This document shows positions 13,201 through 24,485 of a stretch of DNA of 64,000 bases, piece by piece. The position numbers were made by a program, and so were the translations under genes. The notes below the pieces were generated by a model, which saw only the letters and a program-made list of their open reading frames with translations, was not told the origin of the DNA and ran no database searches. Positions within the stretch are counted from its first letter, which is position 1, and each line of letters begins with the position of its first letter. Origin of the DNA: Macrostomum hystrix (Eukaryota; Platyhelminthes; Macrostomidae); assembly GCA_950097015.1 (NCBI GenBank), contig CATNEN010000039.1, forward strand, positions 13,052,501 through 13,116,500, in the 5' to 3' direction.

Positions 13201-13235
13201 TGGCCATCCTTGATAGTGTGCGTTAAGGCAGACAT
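7212..13235 (-). CDS. TTC30: Tetratricopeptide repeat protein 30 / IFT70 homologue, complete, eight exons
   Basis: A TPR subunit of intraflagellar transport complex B, needed for anterograde transport and tubulin polyglutamylation in cilia. Exons: 13235-12939, 11967-11764, 11659-11492, 11414-11241, 10528-10153, 8827-8496, 7851-7581, 7336-7212; all junction phases agree. It follows the vertebrate protein end to end, from MSALTHTIKDGQFTSSIYGL through VRSVGNTHTLHQSALVEAFN, EALTDMPPR, DPVTLHNQ, IYWDRENYAEVERIFR and LRKIEKEEE-like segments to a C-terminal GRNTVTYQ. Intron 3 uses a GC donor (GAG|gcaagt). For exon 5 the nearer donor GAGG|gtacga fits the family length better than one 9 nt further on. 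Introns 1, 4, 5, 6 and 7 all carry tandem repeats. An acceptor-like tttacag sits 35 nt upstream of the ATG. Confidence 0.95.
7413..7545. repeat. 19-bp minisatellite, about seven copies
   Basis: Unit gtctggagtgacaagctca, in the last TTC30 intron. Confidence 0.9.
7855..8440. repeat. Degenerate gggatattgtgggat-type repeat
   Basis: Loose tandem array of GGGAT-containing units of about 15-20 bp in TTC30 intron 6. It is far more decayed than the neighbouring arrays. Confidence 0.6.
8897..10075. repeat. 21-bp minisatellite, about 55 copies, in TTC30 intron 5
   Basis: Unit caactttatcgatccattc plus ta. Variants (ccgtaata, ccattcga, ccaatttca) recur in the same order, showing block duplication. Long open frames here reflect the 21-bp period. 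Confidence 0.95.
10560..11160. repeat. 14-bp minisatellite (atccctgatcctga), about 40 copies, TTC30 intron 4
   Basis: Tandem tetradecamer with a few variant blocks near 10970-11120 that are themselves duplicated. Confidence 0.95.
11998..12818. repeat. 14-bp minisatellite (gggatctaggatct), about 58 copies, TTC30 intron 1
   Basis: Extremely homogeneous array; only a handful of units differ, suggesting recent expansion or active homogenisation. Confidence 0.97.
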
Positions 13236-15670
13236 TGTCTTCGTAGTTTAATGTTATAGAATCTTTTCTGACTGTAAAACCAGAATAATTTGGATTTCAT
13301 TTATCATGTAAACAAAAATAGTAACGCTGACAAGAGTAAAAAATAATAATACATAAAGGGAAATGACACAAACCTACTTAGACCGGTTGTAAAGACTTAT
13401 ACTCAAATAATATGCGAAACATATTTAATTATTATAGTTCTGCCGCAAACTAACAAAAAAGAGAACAAACACACGGAGGAAAAACTATTTACTCATCATG
13501 ATGTTAATCCTTACTCGGATCAAACTTTTTATTGAAGGTAAAACAGCAACAAAATATCTGGAAATACTTTTACCCACCGAAATCTAAAAAGTATGGCAAC
13601 ATATTTTTAAATCAAGATCTGAAAAAAGTATTGATTGCACTTTCCTTTAACAGAAATAAAAATAAAAACTAAAATAATAAATTCTATTAGCTTTAACTTT
13701 CGTCTTAGTCTTTAACAAGTTCTAAAAACGATTGTACATGTGCAGTTGTTGCGCGATTTACGATATAGCCATTGTTGCACGATGTTGCAAATACTAGCAA
13801 AAATTCTAGCTTCATCTAGCTTAAAAATTACTATCACAACTTTTCGAAAAATGTGGTAACTATGTTCTATTTAAACCTTTTTCGTTAAGCTACTATTATA
13901 ATTTTAAGCCAAGTTATAGTCTTTACGTTAAGAAAGACATTTATAGGTGCATTTACGATTTACGTACAATAAATGACCTCATACTTTAAATTAAAAATAC
14001 TCAACAAAGCTTTCTTCTCTATGATAAGTTAGCTAGCAAATTAATTTTACACATTTTATTTTTTCATTTATAGTACAGAAGAAGACATAGATAATTAGTA
14101 AATAACATGGTATAAATATTAATTAATTAAAAATGATCTACTTTGTTTCTTTAGTTCAGGTTCTTATAAAAAAATCAATCCGTCGTCGTGCTTGGTTTTC
14201 TTACTGCTAATTCGTCACTGAGAGGAGGAGGAGAGCTTACGAAAACAGAAAACCAACTAAGGCTTCGCTTAGCTATATAGGAACCTTTTTATCTATTCCT
14301 AGAAGACTTTGATATAGCTAGAATGCTTCTCAATGTTTCTCTTCGACTGGCTAATGATTTTGTTACTGTTTAGGCCTAGCCTAGCAGTTTTATAATTGGG
14401 CAGGCGGCGATAAATATGTAGCCCAAGCTAAGAAAATAAAAATAATTTTATTAATATTAGCAACAATGGCTTTGTTATTCTTAAACGTTGTTTTAGTAGG
14501 GCCTAGTCCTAATAAATTTTAAATTTTACTTTTTGGGTTGCTAATGCTTACTAGAACAAAAGTCTTCCAGTGCCTTAACCTGCTTTTGACATCTCTCGAT
14601 AGAATAGCTATAGGCCTAGGCCTAGCTTAGCAACATAAAAATTTTTGTTGAGTAGGCAGCACCTATTTGAATTATTTTGTAGTTTTGACCCTGACGCAGT
14701 GGCATATGCTCGAATTTAGTTTGGGGGTATAACCAGCAGAAATTTATAAACATACCGGACTAAATAATGTCCTCTAGGGCTCTAGGAACTGACTAGGGCC
14801 TAAGTACAATATGTACATGGGCAATTTTGGGAAATGGGGGATATATCCCCATATCCCACCCAGCATACACCCCTGCCCTGACAAAATAAGTTTCGGAGAA
14901 TAGGCTTTATGAATTTGTTCTTAAAAACTTTCTATTTAGTGGCAGGCCCATTACAGTTAATATGTTAAAAATTGTTGTTCTTGTGAACCCTAAATTGAAT
15001 TATAATACTAAACACCACAATTATGTAGCAAATAACATATTTTGTTTATTTGACAGCACAGAACTCAGTTTACAAATTTCATCAATGTAACATTGCACAT
15101 CAGTGCATAGCACAGGCACAGCATAAGAAGATGTAGTCAGAAAGAGAAAATGAAATTAAACTGCTTTTGGCACTGATTCCAGACTTTGGGCAGATTCCTC
15201 ATAAAAAACAGAGAAACAGCCTAAATTAGCAGTATTTAAGTCTGATCTGGAGTCAACCCAAAAATTCTATTCAGTGGTTTCTTTTTGTCTGTAGAAAAAG
15301 TGCTGATTGTAGCCAGAACCAGTAAAAAACTGCCTTTAATGTTTTGTGGCCTATGTATATAATTTTATTATGTAGCTAGCTATTTGCAGTAAGGGTTAAT
15401 TTAAACTTTTTGGTATTTTTGTGAATTTTTTATACAGTGCAACTACCATGGAGGAGAATCTCCCCTGACAAATATGTTTGTCAGCAACTCAAGCACACAA
15501 AACTAAACAATTTTTTCTAAATTAGAATCAAGTTGCCAGCTCTTCAGACCATCACGAGATATTCAATGGTTCTTGCCGAAGGTAGGATGTTCCTATAAGC
15601 GCCTGTGTATTTCAACACTGAGGTCTTGCCAATCCTTCAAAATTTATCAGCATGTTACCCGAATGCCATG
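13236..15670. other. Divergent intergenic region between TTC30 and RPAP3
   Basis: AT-rich sequence with short gcctag-rich patches around 14370-14640. No gene, RNA or array recognised. Confidence 0.5.
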
Positions 15671-16191
15671 TAGTCCGGATCATGTCATTTACGCCGGAGA
15701 TCTCCGGCGTAAATCTGGTTTGGGATCGGAGGCTGGCGTAAGTGCTTGGCGTAAGTATAGGCCAAAATGTGCCTTGGCGTAAGTGCTTGGCATAAGTACA
15801 TAGCATAAATCAAGTGGCGTAAATGTTAGCACAAATGAGATCATTCACAATCAAATGTATCACTATAGAATATATCACATTTGCGTTAATTATGATGTTA
15901 AGGAGCAGCATTAAAACAAAGTTCATTAAAATATTGCAGTTCGAATAAATTAGATAGCAGAATATCTATTGTAGGATAGCAAAAGTTTTTTTAGCTTTAA
16001 GATGCTTACTTTGATACTTGATTCAGAATTTGCAACTTGTGAGATTTTTAAACAGTTGCAACTTCTGAATTTAATTAATCACCGATTAACAAGAATTGTG
16101 AAGGACCTTTTTTGGTTGGCGTAAGTCTGGCGTAAGTGCCAAAAAATGTTGATTTTTCCTCCGGCGTAAGTCCAGCATGATCTGGACTATG
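15671..16191. mobile_element. MITE-like element with terminal inverted repeats
   Basis: The left end reads TAGTCCGGATCATG then TTTACGCCGGAG. The right end, read on the other strand, gives TAGTCCAGATCATG then CTTACGCCGGAG. The outermost TA pairs look like a TA target-site duplication, as in Tc1/mariner-type elements. The interior has several ggcgtaagtgcttgg-like direct repeats and no open reading frame, so it would be non-autonomous. Confidence 0.6.
15687..15714. repeat. 28-bp perfect palindrome
   Basis: Half-site ATTTACGCCGGAGA followed directly by its reverse complement with no spacer, just inside the left end of the MITE-like element. Confidence 0.9.
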
Positions 16192-16574
16192 GCCCGAATG
16201 TGCCTGCATCATCTCCATCTTCGGTGGTTACCTACCTTTATCTAGACAGATTTTGCTGGACCTTCAAGGGCTACAACAGGTGAAAATAGGCCTCTATGGA
16301 CACCCGGACGCAAATTTCTCCAATTTCACTGATTAAGCCAAAATATTAGGCGCAGCTCAACGACAGGACACCCTCGCCTAGTCTGTCAACCAATCAGTCA
16401 CTACCCAACGCTTTTGGCATTCAATCGCTGCCAAGAAAATTCCCATTGTTTTTTTAAATGGGCAGCAAAATGGCTTGGTAGTCCGATACTTTTTCAGTAT
16501 TTTCAGTTTTGTATAGATAGACATCTGGACATTCTATATATTCCATATCTATAAATTGCATTTCGATTTCTCTT

Positions 16575-16584
16575 CTTTTTTCAG
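16575..16584 (+). promoter_or_regulatory. Splice-acceptor-like tract upstream of RPAP3 start
   Basis: A strong pyrimidine tract (tctcttcttttttcag) ends 30 nt before the ATG. It could close a 5'UTR intron or be a spliced-leader acceptor. Confidence 0.45.
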
Positions 16585-16614
16585 CAACAAAGAAGTCTTT
16601 GAATCCTTGTAATC

Positions 16615-18195
16615 ATGGACGCGAAAAAATTTCTAGAGCTTCAAGGTCAAATTAAGCAGAACAATCAGGAATACCTTGAGTTTGTCAGCGAGCTGGACTC
16701 GTGGAAAGCTGATCTTGACAAAAAAAGACAGCGAACAGAACAGAAAAAGCAAATAAGCCAGGATGATAAACTAGAACAAAAGACTGAAAATCTGCCACCT
16801 GTTAGAAACAGCCTGATGAAGAAAAAGTACAAGAAGAAGCCGAAGCAGACAACAGAAGCCCAGAAGCAGCAGCAGCAGACCAAGAAAATAGCCGCCTACG
16901 ACTACAGAGCCTGGGATAAATTTGATGTTGACAAGGCCTGCGAAGATTTAGACAAAGCCAGGCCAGCTGATAAGCCTGAAGAAGACGAATTTGAAACCGA
17001 CGAAGAATGGGAAGAGGAGCGGCGCGCTCAGCTGGCCGAGATGAAAAAAACTGCCGGCAATGAGGCGTTCAAGGCTGGCCGATACGATGAGGCAATTGAG
17101 TTGTACACCAAGGCCACCCAATTAAACCCGGAGACTGCCGTGTACTATTGCAATAGGGCCATGGCCCTGCTAAAGCTAGATAGATTCGCTGCCGCCGAAG
17201 CTGATTGTTGCGCTGCACTAGAGTTAGATAGTAAAATGGTCAAAGCTTATTACAGGTGAGGCGAGCTACGTACGGGTAGACGGCTGGAGTAACTAAACCC
17301 TTTGTTGTAAAGCTATGTGCCTCGTCATATAATTAGTAATGCCTTAATTTTCACTGTCTCCTTTAAGATTCCGTAGATTGGTCTCAAATGAGATACTGTA
17401 GCTTTGTCTCATATGAGATACTGTATATTTATCTGATATGAGATTCCGTAGATTTGTCTCATATGAGATACAGTATATTTATCTGATATAAGATTCCGTA
17501 GATTTGTCTCATAAGAGATTCCGTAGATTTTTCTCATATGAGATTCCGTAGATTTGTCTCATATGAGATTCCGTAGATTTGTCTCAAATGAGATTCCGTA
17601 GATTTTTCTCATATGAGATTCCGTAGATTTGTCCCATAAGAGATTCCGTAGATTTGTCTCATATGAGATTCCGTAGATTTGTCTCATATAAGATTCCGTA
17701 GATTTGTCTCATATGAGATTCCGTAGATTTGTCTCATATGAGATCCCGTAGATTTGTCCCATAAGAGATTCCGTAGATTTGTCTCATATGAGATCCCGTA
17801 GATTTGTCTCATATGAGATTCCGTAGATTTGTCTCATATGAGATCCCGTAGATTTGTCTCATATGAGATTCTGTAGATTTGTCTCATGAGAATCTGTAGA
17901 TCTTTGTCAAATTAGATTCTTTAAATAAAAAAATCCCTTAAAATTCTCCAGGCGCTGTCAGGCCCGCCAGAAGCTCGGCAAAAACCCGGAGGCTCTGCGC
18001 GATTTAGAAGAGGCGGCAGCTCTGGAGCCCGGCAACAAGGCTCTGCAAACCGAACTCAAACAACTCCGAATCACCTTGCAGCCTGAGAAATATGCCACTG
18101 GTGAAGTTGAGCCAATCTTTGATAAGCCCATTGGTCAGAGATCCGTTAAGCCTTTAGTTCGGGTGTCGATTCAAGAAGTCTCGGAAACTGCTATC

Positions 18196-18231
<36 letters not shown>

Positions 18232-20802
18232 TCTCCGTCAACTACAAACGGAACTTCGTCTAAAATAACCGTAGTGGGAGAATCAAAGATAGAATCTAAA
18301 CCCGAGCCAAAGTTAGCTTCTAGTGCCCAAATGTCAGACGCTGTAGACCTTAATAGTGTGCGGTAAGACGTGTCTTATCTTATCTCTGTTTAGATCAGTT
18401 TTATTTATATCCCGTGTCTAATTCAATCCATCGCACTAATCCTCAGTAATTCCCAAGTTGCCATCTTAGATTTATCCTGTAATCTTTAGGATTCCATCAA
18501 ATAATAATCCTCGGTAATCACCCTGATCACAACTCAGATGCATCCTAGAAATCTCCCAGATCCCATCTCAGATGTTTCCTCAAAATCTCCCAGATCCCAT
18601 CTTATATGCATCCTAAAAATCTCCCAGATCCCATCTCAGATGCATCCTAAAAATCTCCCAGATCCCATCTCAGATGCATCCTAAAAATCTCCCAGATCCC
18701 ATCTCAGATGCATCCTAAAAATCTCCCAGATCCCATCTCAGATGCATCCTAAAAATCTACCAGATCCCATCTTATATGCATCCTAAAAATCTCCCAGATC
18801 CCATCTCAGATGCATCCTAAAAATCTACCAGATCCCATCTTATATGCATCCTAAAAATCTCCCAGATCCCATCTTATATGCATCCTAAAAATCTCCCAGA
18901 TCCCATCTCAGATGCATCCTAAAAATCTACCAGATCCCATCTTATATGCATCCTAAAAATCTCCCAGATCCCATCTCAGATGCATCCTAAAAATCTTATA
19001 TGCGTCCTAAAAATCTCCCAGATCCCATCTTATATGCATCCTAAAAATCTCCCAGATCCCATCTTATATGCATCCTAAAAATCTACCAGATCCCATCTTA
19101 TATGCATCCTAAAAACCTCCCAGATCCCGTCTCAGATGCATCCTGAAAATCTCCCAGATCCCGTCTCAGATGCATCCAATAATCTCCCAGATCCCGTCTC
19201 AGATGCATCCTGAAAATCTCCCAGATCCCGTCTCAGATGCATCCAATAATCTCCCAGATCCAGTCTCAGATGCATCCTAAAAACCTCCCAGATCCCGTCT
19301 CAGATGCATCCAATAATCTCCCAGATCCCATCTCAGATGCATCCTAAAAACCTCCCAGATCCCGTCTCAGATGCATCCAATAATCTCCCAGATCCAGTCT
19401 CAGATGAATCCTAAAAACCTCCCAGATCCCATCTCAGATGCATCCTGAAAATCTCCCAGATCCCGTCTCAGATGCATCCAATAATCTCCCAGATCCCGTC
19501 TCAGATGCATCCTGAAAATCTCCCAGATCCCGTCTCAGATGCATCCAATAATCTCCCAGATCCCGTCTCAGATGCATCCAATAATCTCCCAGATCCAGTC
19601 TCAGATGCATCCTAAAAACCTCCCAGATCCCGTCTCAGATGCATCCAATAATCTCCCAGATCCCATCTCAGATGCATCCTAAAAAACTCCCAGATCCCGT
19701 CTCAGATGCATCCAATAATCTCCCAGATCCCATCTCAGATGCATCCTAAAAACCTCCCAGATCCCGTCTCAGATGCATCCAATAATCTCCCAGATCCCGT
19801 CTCAGATGCATCCAATAATCTCCCAGATCCCGTCTCAGATGCATCCTAAAAACCTCCCAGATCCCGTCTCAGATGCATCCAATAATCTCCCAGATCCCAT
19901 CTCAGATGCATCCTAAAAACCTCCCAGATCCCGTCTCAGATGCATCCAATAATCTCCCAGATCCAGTCTCAGATGAATCCTAAAGACCTCCCAGATCCCG
20001 TCTCAGATGCATCCAATAATCTCCCAGATCCCGTCTCAGATGTATCCAATAATCTCCCAGATCCCATCTCAGATGCATCCTAAAAACCTCCCAGATCCCG
20101 TCTCAGATGCATCCTAAAAACCTCCCAGATCCCATCTCAGATGCATCCTGAAAATCTCCCAGATCCCATCTCAGATGCATCCTGAAATCTCCCAGATCCC
20201 GTCTCAGATGCATCCAATAATCTCCCAGATCCCGTCTCAGATGTTTCCTCAAAATCTCTCAGATCCCATCTCAGATGCATCCTCAGAATCTTCCAGATCT
20301 CATCTCAGATGCGTCCCTCTGCATCTGAAATCCCATCATTAATATCCCTCTCCCATCCTTCCCATTTAGCGCTCCCTCCGTGGCGCAATCGCAGCCGATG
20401 CAGCCGCCAGAGACGGCCTTCCAGTTCAAGACCGCCTATCGCAGTCTAGCCCGTCGCGATCCCCTAGCCTTCTGCACGACTGTGCTGTGCGCTGTGCCGC
20501 CGGAACGTCTTCCTGTCCTCATCGGCGAATCCCTTGAGTCCGACGCCCTACTCTACATGGCCGCCGCGTTCCAGTCCGGCCTAGTCGCGGACTCGAGCAT
20601 AGCTTCAAGAGTCTATCAGTGCCTTCGGCTGATGGCAGATCGGGTCAGGCGATTCAGCACCTGTGTGGCATTCCTGAGCGCCAACGAGAAGGCCAGACTG
20701 GGAGATCTGATGCGACAGTTGAGCTCAAGCCTGACTGATGAGACTCAGCTGCGAGATCTCAAACTGCTGGCTGCCGCCTATGGAGTTGCTGATGCTGTCT
20801 GA
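16615..20802 (+). CDS. RPAP3: RNA polymerase II-associated protein 3 homologue, three exons
   Basis: TPR co-chaperone of the R2TP/HSP90 machinery, which assembles polymerases, snoRNPs and PIKKs in the cytoplasm. Exons 16615-17255, 17952-18362 and 20370-20802 join in phase 2 both times. Seen: an N-terminal segment (QGQIKQNNQEYLEFVSELD) typical of RPAP3; a charged Lys/Gln linker; one three-repeat TPR block (KKTAGNEAFKAGRYDEAIEL onward) crossing intron 1; an alanine run and low-complexity linker; and a C-terminal RPAP3_C helical domain in exon 3 (QFKTAYRSLARR to the end). At about 495 residues it is shorter than the human protein of about 665, which has two TPR blocks, so only one TPR domain is present. 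Both introns carry minisatellites. Confidence 0.93.
17355..17935. repeat. 25-bp minisatellite, about 22 copies, RPAP3 intron 1
   Basis: Core gattccgtagatttgtctca followed by tatga. Confidence 0.93.
18500..20330. repeat. 33/34-bp minisatellite, about 55 copies, RPAP3 intron 2
   Basis: Core ctcccagatcccatctcaga then tgcatcctaaaaat. The left half is dominated by the 34-bp catct/cctaaaaa type, the right half by a 33-bp cgtct/ccaata type interleaved with it, so two subfamilies expanded in sequence. Confidence 0.95.
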
Positions 20803-20919
20803 TACGATCTGATTGATTGATTTTCTTATTTCCTCACATCTTATTTCTTGTGCCTTTTTCGGATAACTATAGACTGGGCATTTTTCTTCTGAGGATCATG
20901 ACTGCTGTTGCCCTTCCTT

Positions 20920-21130
20920 CCTGTCTGCCTTTCTCTCTCCCTTCCTCTCTCCCTTCCTCTCTCCCTTCCTCTCTCCCTTCCTCTCTCCCTTCCTCTCTCC
21001 CTTCCTCTCTCCCTTCCTCTCTCCCTTCATCTCTCCTTTCCTCTCTACCTTCATCTCTCCCTTCATCTCTCCTTTCCTCTCTCCCTTCATCTCTCCTTTC
21101 CTCTCTTCCTTTTTCTCTCCTTTCCTCCAT
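20920..21130. repeat. Pyrimidine-strand tract, 12-bp ctctcccttcct units
   Basis: Polypyrimidine microsatellite-like array in the spacer after RPAP3. The open frames are low-complexity artefacts. Confidence 0.9.
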
Positions 21131-21484
21131 TCTTAACGCCTTTCTCTTCCATCTCGTTTATCTTTCTCTCTATCTCCTCTACTCACTGCCTTACTCTTCC
21201 TGCCAATCTCTCTTCCTCTCCCTCTCCTTTCCTATTCCTTTCTGTACCTCTTTTTCTCTCGTTTCATTTAATTCTCCTGTCTCTTCCTCTGTCCTCTACT
21301 CATGCTCTTCTGATAGCAGCTATTGCGTTTACTTATCGATTAGCTGCTTAAGTAAGCAGAACAGATTTTCTGACCTTTTTTATTTCCAAATCATTCAGCA
21401 TTCACAAAAAAAGTTAGTTTTTTTTCGCATTATAGGCTTGTGATAAACGTGACCCGCCAGAATAACTTGTTTGTTGCTTTATAC

Positions 21485-22720
21485 TTAGTTGCATAGCAAC
21501 CATTGGATATTTAGAATGAGTAGCATAGCAACCGTAGGTTATGAAGAATTAGTGACATAGCAACCTTAGGCTATGAAGAATTAGTGGCATAGCAACCTTA
21601 GGTTATGAAGAATTAGTGACATAGCAACCTTAGGTTATGAAGAATTAGTGACATAGCAACCTTAGGCTATGAAGAATTAGTGACATAGCAACCTTAGGCT
21701 ATGAAGAATTAGTGACATAGCAACCTTAGGCTATGAAGAATTAGTGACATTGCAACCTTAGGTTATGAAGAATTAGTGACATTGCAACCTTAGGTTATGA
21801 AGAATTAGTGGCATAGCAACCTTAGGCTATAAAGAATTAGTGACATAGCAACCTTAGGTTATGAAGAATTAGTGACATTGCAACCTTAGGTTATGAAGAA
21901 TTAGTGACATAGCAACCTTAGGCTATAAAGAATTAGTGACATTGCAACCTTAGGCTATGAAGAATTAGTGACATTGCAACCTTAGGTTATGAAGAATTAG
22001 TGACATAGCAACCTTAGGTTATGAAGAATTAGTGACATAGCAACCTTAGGTTATGAAGAATTAGTGACATTGCAACCTTAGGTTATGAAGAATTAGTGAC
22101 ATAGCAACCTTAGGCTATGAAGAATTAGTGACATAGCAACCTTAGGTTATGAAGAATTAGTGACATAGCAACCTTAGGTTATGAAGAATTAGTGACATAG
22201 CAACCTTAGGCTATGAAGAATTAGTGACATAGCAACCTTAGGCTATAAAGAATTAGTGACATAGCAACCTTAGGTTATGAAGAATTAGTGACATTGCAAC
22301 CTTAGGTTATGAAGAATTAGTGACATAGCAACCTTAGGCTATAAAGAATTAGTGACATAGCAACCTTAGGTTATGAAGAATTAGTGACATAGCAACCTTA
22401 GGTTATGAAGAATTAGTGACATTGCAACCTTAGGTTATGAAGAATTAGTGACATAGCAACCTTAGGCTATAAAGAATTAGTGACATTGCAACCTTAGGCT
22501 ATGAAGAATTAGTGACATTGCAACCTTAGGTTATGAAGAATTAGTGACATAGCAACCTTAGGTTATGAAGAATTAGTGACATAGCAACCTTAGGTTATGA
22601 AGAATTAGTGACATTGCAACCTTAGGTTATGAAGAATTAGTGACATAGCAACCTTAGGTTATGAAGAATTAGTGACATAGCAACCTTAGGTTATGAAGAA
22701 TTAGTGACATAGCAACATAG
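21485..22720. repeat. 32-bp minisatellite, about 38 copies, immediately 5' of TMEM41B
   Basis: Core gacatagcaaccttaggtta then tgaagaattagt. Ends about 110 bp before the TMEM41B ATG, so it occupies the expected promoter-proximal region. Contains repeated gttgctatg on the minus strand, similar to the X-box half-site gttgccat. Confidence 0.93.
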
Positions 22721-22829
22721 CAACTGTAATAAACTAGCGAGTATTATCTATTGTCGCCCAATGTACTTTTGCAGCAATCGCCAGTCAATCAATCATCCTT
22801 AACCTGTTGAACAAATAAATCTAAAGATA

Positions 22830-23738
22830 ATGTCTCAAACAAACTCGGAATCGACAAGTAAAACTGTCTCCGATTCTCCTAACGCCGCCTACCAGAGGCG
22901 CACTTTTGGCGTGACTCCGCGCGATCCGATTCACCCGGAATCCACTGACAGCAATGCTGCACCACTGGCCTGCTCGCCCAGATCCTATGTCTATAGAAAA
23001 GGCGATACTCGCCGTGCTGTTCTATGGCTAAGCCTAATCTTCTCCGTAGCCCTGTTGCTAATGTACATTCTCTACCTGAACATGCCGCCATTCACAGTTG
23101 AAGAGAGTAAAATTCTTCGATTACCAGCTAATCTAGACGATGCAAAACAACTTGGCAATCTGCTGTACAAGTACAAAAGTACATACTTTACTCAGGTGCT
23201 TTGCGGCCTAGCCATTACCTACGTATTCTTGCAAACCTTTGCCATTCCCGGCTCAATATTTCTTAGCATTCTATCCGGCTATTTGTTTCCTCTGCCACTA
23301 GCCCTGACTCTAGTGTGCACCTGTTCAGCAGTTGGCGCATCCTTCTGTTACATGCTGTCCTATTTAGCTCTGCGCCCAATGCTACACAAATATGTTGCCA
23401 ACAGAATTTCTAATTGGGCCAAAGAGGTTGACAAAAATCGCGAGCACCTGTTTAATTACATATTATTTCTAAGAATAACACCTTTCCTACCTAATTGGTT
23501 TATTAACCTCGCTTCGCCAATTGTTGGCGTCACATTGTTGCCATTCTTTATTGGCACGTTTTTTGGAGTTTTGCCGCCGTCAGTGTTTGCTATTCAGGGC
23601 GGCCAGACGCTGCAAAAGATGGCCTCAACCTCGGAGACTGTGACGTGGCGCAGCGTGACTATATTGGCTGTCCTAGCACTGTTTGCTATTGCTCCAGCTT
23701 TGCTGAAGAATCGTCTGCGTAATAAATTTAAAGTTTGA
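22830..23738 (+). CDS. TMEM41B: TMEM41B homologue (ER phospholipid scramblase), single exon
   Basis: Multi-pass ER membrane protein of the SNARE-associated/VTT (DedA) family. TMEM41B scrambles phospholipids and supports autophagosome and lipid-droplet formation. Seen: a hydrophilic N-terminus of about 65 residues; a first TM segment (LWLSLIFSVALLLMYILYL); the family block LQTFAIPGSIFLSILSGYLF; GASFCYMLSYLALRP; and the very conserved FLRITPFLPNWFINLASP with the re-entrant glycine/proline segment FIGTFFGVLPPS. The C-terminus is basic (KNRLRNKFKV). At 302 residues it is close to the human length. It resembles TMEM41B more than TMEM41A. An AATAAA-type signal overlaps the end of the coding region. 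A tttgcag acceptor-like site lies at 22768-22774. Confidence 0.95.
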   Translation: MSQTNSESTSKTVSDSPNAAYQRRTFGVTPRDPIHPESTDSNAAPLACSPRSYVYRKGDTRRAVLWLSLIFSVALLLMYILYLNMPPFTVEESKILRLPANLDDAKQLGNLLYKYKSTYFTQVLCGLAITYVFLQTFAIPGSIFLSILSGYLFPLPLALTLVCTCSAVGASFCYMLSYLALRPMLHKYVANRISNWAKEVDKNREHLFNYILFLRITPFLPNWFINLASPIVGVTLLPFFIGTFFGVLPPSVFAIQGGQTLQKMASTSETVTWRSVTILAVLALFAIAPALLKNRLRNKFKV

Positions 23739-23794
23739 TTTTGGTTTGTTATGTACTGGGCAGGGGGCCAGTACATAATACATATGCCACACCC

Positions 23795-23882
23795 ACCCTT
23801 AATTACCATAACTGCCCACTGCCTACTTCACGAAAGCTACCAAAACGAATGACCGGTTTTCGTGAAAGTCCACCCTTACTAT
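23795..23882 (+). mobile_element. Fragment of the 'gaaagtccacc' MITE family
   Basis: Shares cactgcctacttcacga and ttttcgtgaaagtccacc with copies near 30670 and 38785. Confidence 0.6.
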
Positions 23883-23884
23883 GA

Positions 23885-24125
23885 AGAAACAGGTTGTAGC
23901 CTAGTGGTTAGGGCGTCGGACTCACGACTTGAAGGTCGGAGGTTTGATTCCCGACTCCACTGAAACAATTTGTGTCCTTTAGCAAGGCACTTAACTCTGC
24001 ATTGCTTCAGTTCACCCAGCTCTTAAATAGGTACTGTCAAGCCGTGCTCAGGAATATAAGGCAAGACTGCCCGTAGGCTTGGTTTGGGTTAGTAGCGAAT
24101 TTAGTTTATTAGTCACGATGTTTCA
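23885..24125 (+). mobile_element. tRNA-derived SINE, family B
   Basis: Has an A-box-like tagtggttagggcgtc and a B-box-like ggaggtttgattccc, so a tRNA-like head. The body contains ttagcaaggcacttaactct and attgcttcagttcaccc. That gcaaggcactta block resembles a core seen in several animal SINE families (from memory). Confidence 0.75.
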
Positions 24126-24214
24126 CGATACGCTTGCATATATATATAAGTAGACGAGTCAACAAGGCTTAAAAGTCAACAGGTGTTGAGTACATCAATA
24201 ATCAATATTCAGGC

Positions 24215-24485
24215 TGCGTACATTGGGTCAGAGTGCGGTTGGCGCGCAGGCCTGCAGATCTACCACAGTTCACTTGCTTAACACAGTTCACGGTTCATTC
24301 ACGGCTCAAACCCCGGCACGTCAGGTACCAGCATTAGCTGGGATAATTGAAGGTGGGTGTGGCGTCCCCCCAGTCCATGGACTGAACAGATACAGATGCT
24401 ATGCAGAGTTAAATGACTTTCACATTAAATTAAACGACCTTCAAGTCGTGTGTCCGACGCTCTAACCACTGAGCTACAACCCCTT
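24215..24485 (-). mobile_element. SINE family B, rearranged inverted copy
   Basis: The right part is the tRNA-like head in reverse (ccttcaagtcgtgtgtccga, then taaccactgagctacaa). The left part carries body sequence in the other orientation, so the copy is scrambled or composite. Confidence 0.6.

Noticed and set aside
22879-23091. Minus-strand frames inside TMEM41B
   Set aside because: Shadow frames of a clear coding exon on the other strand.
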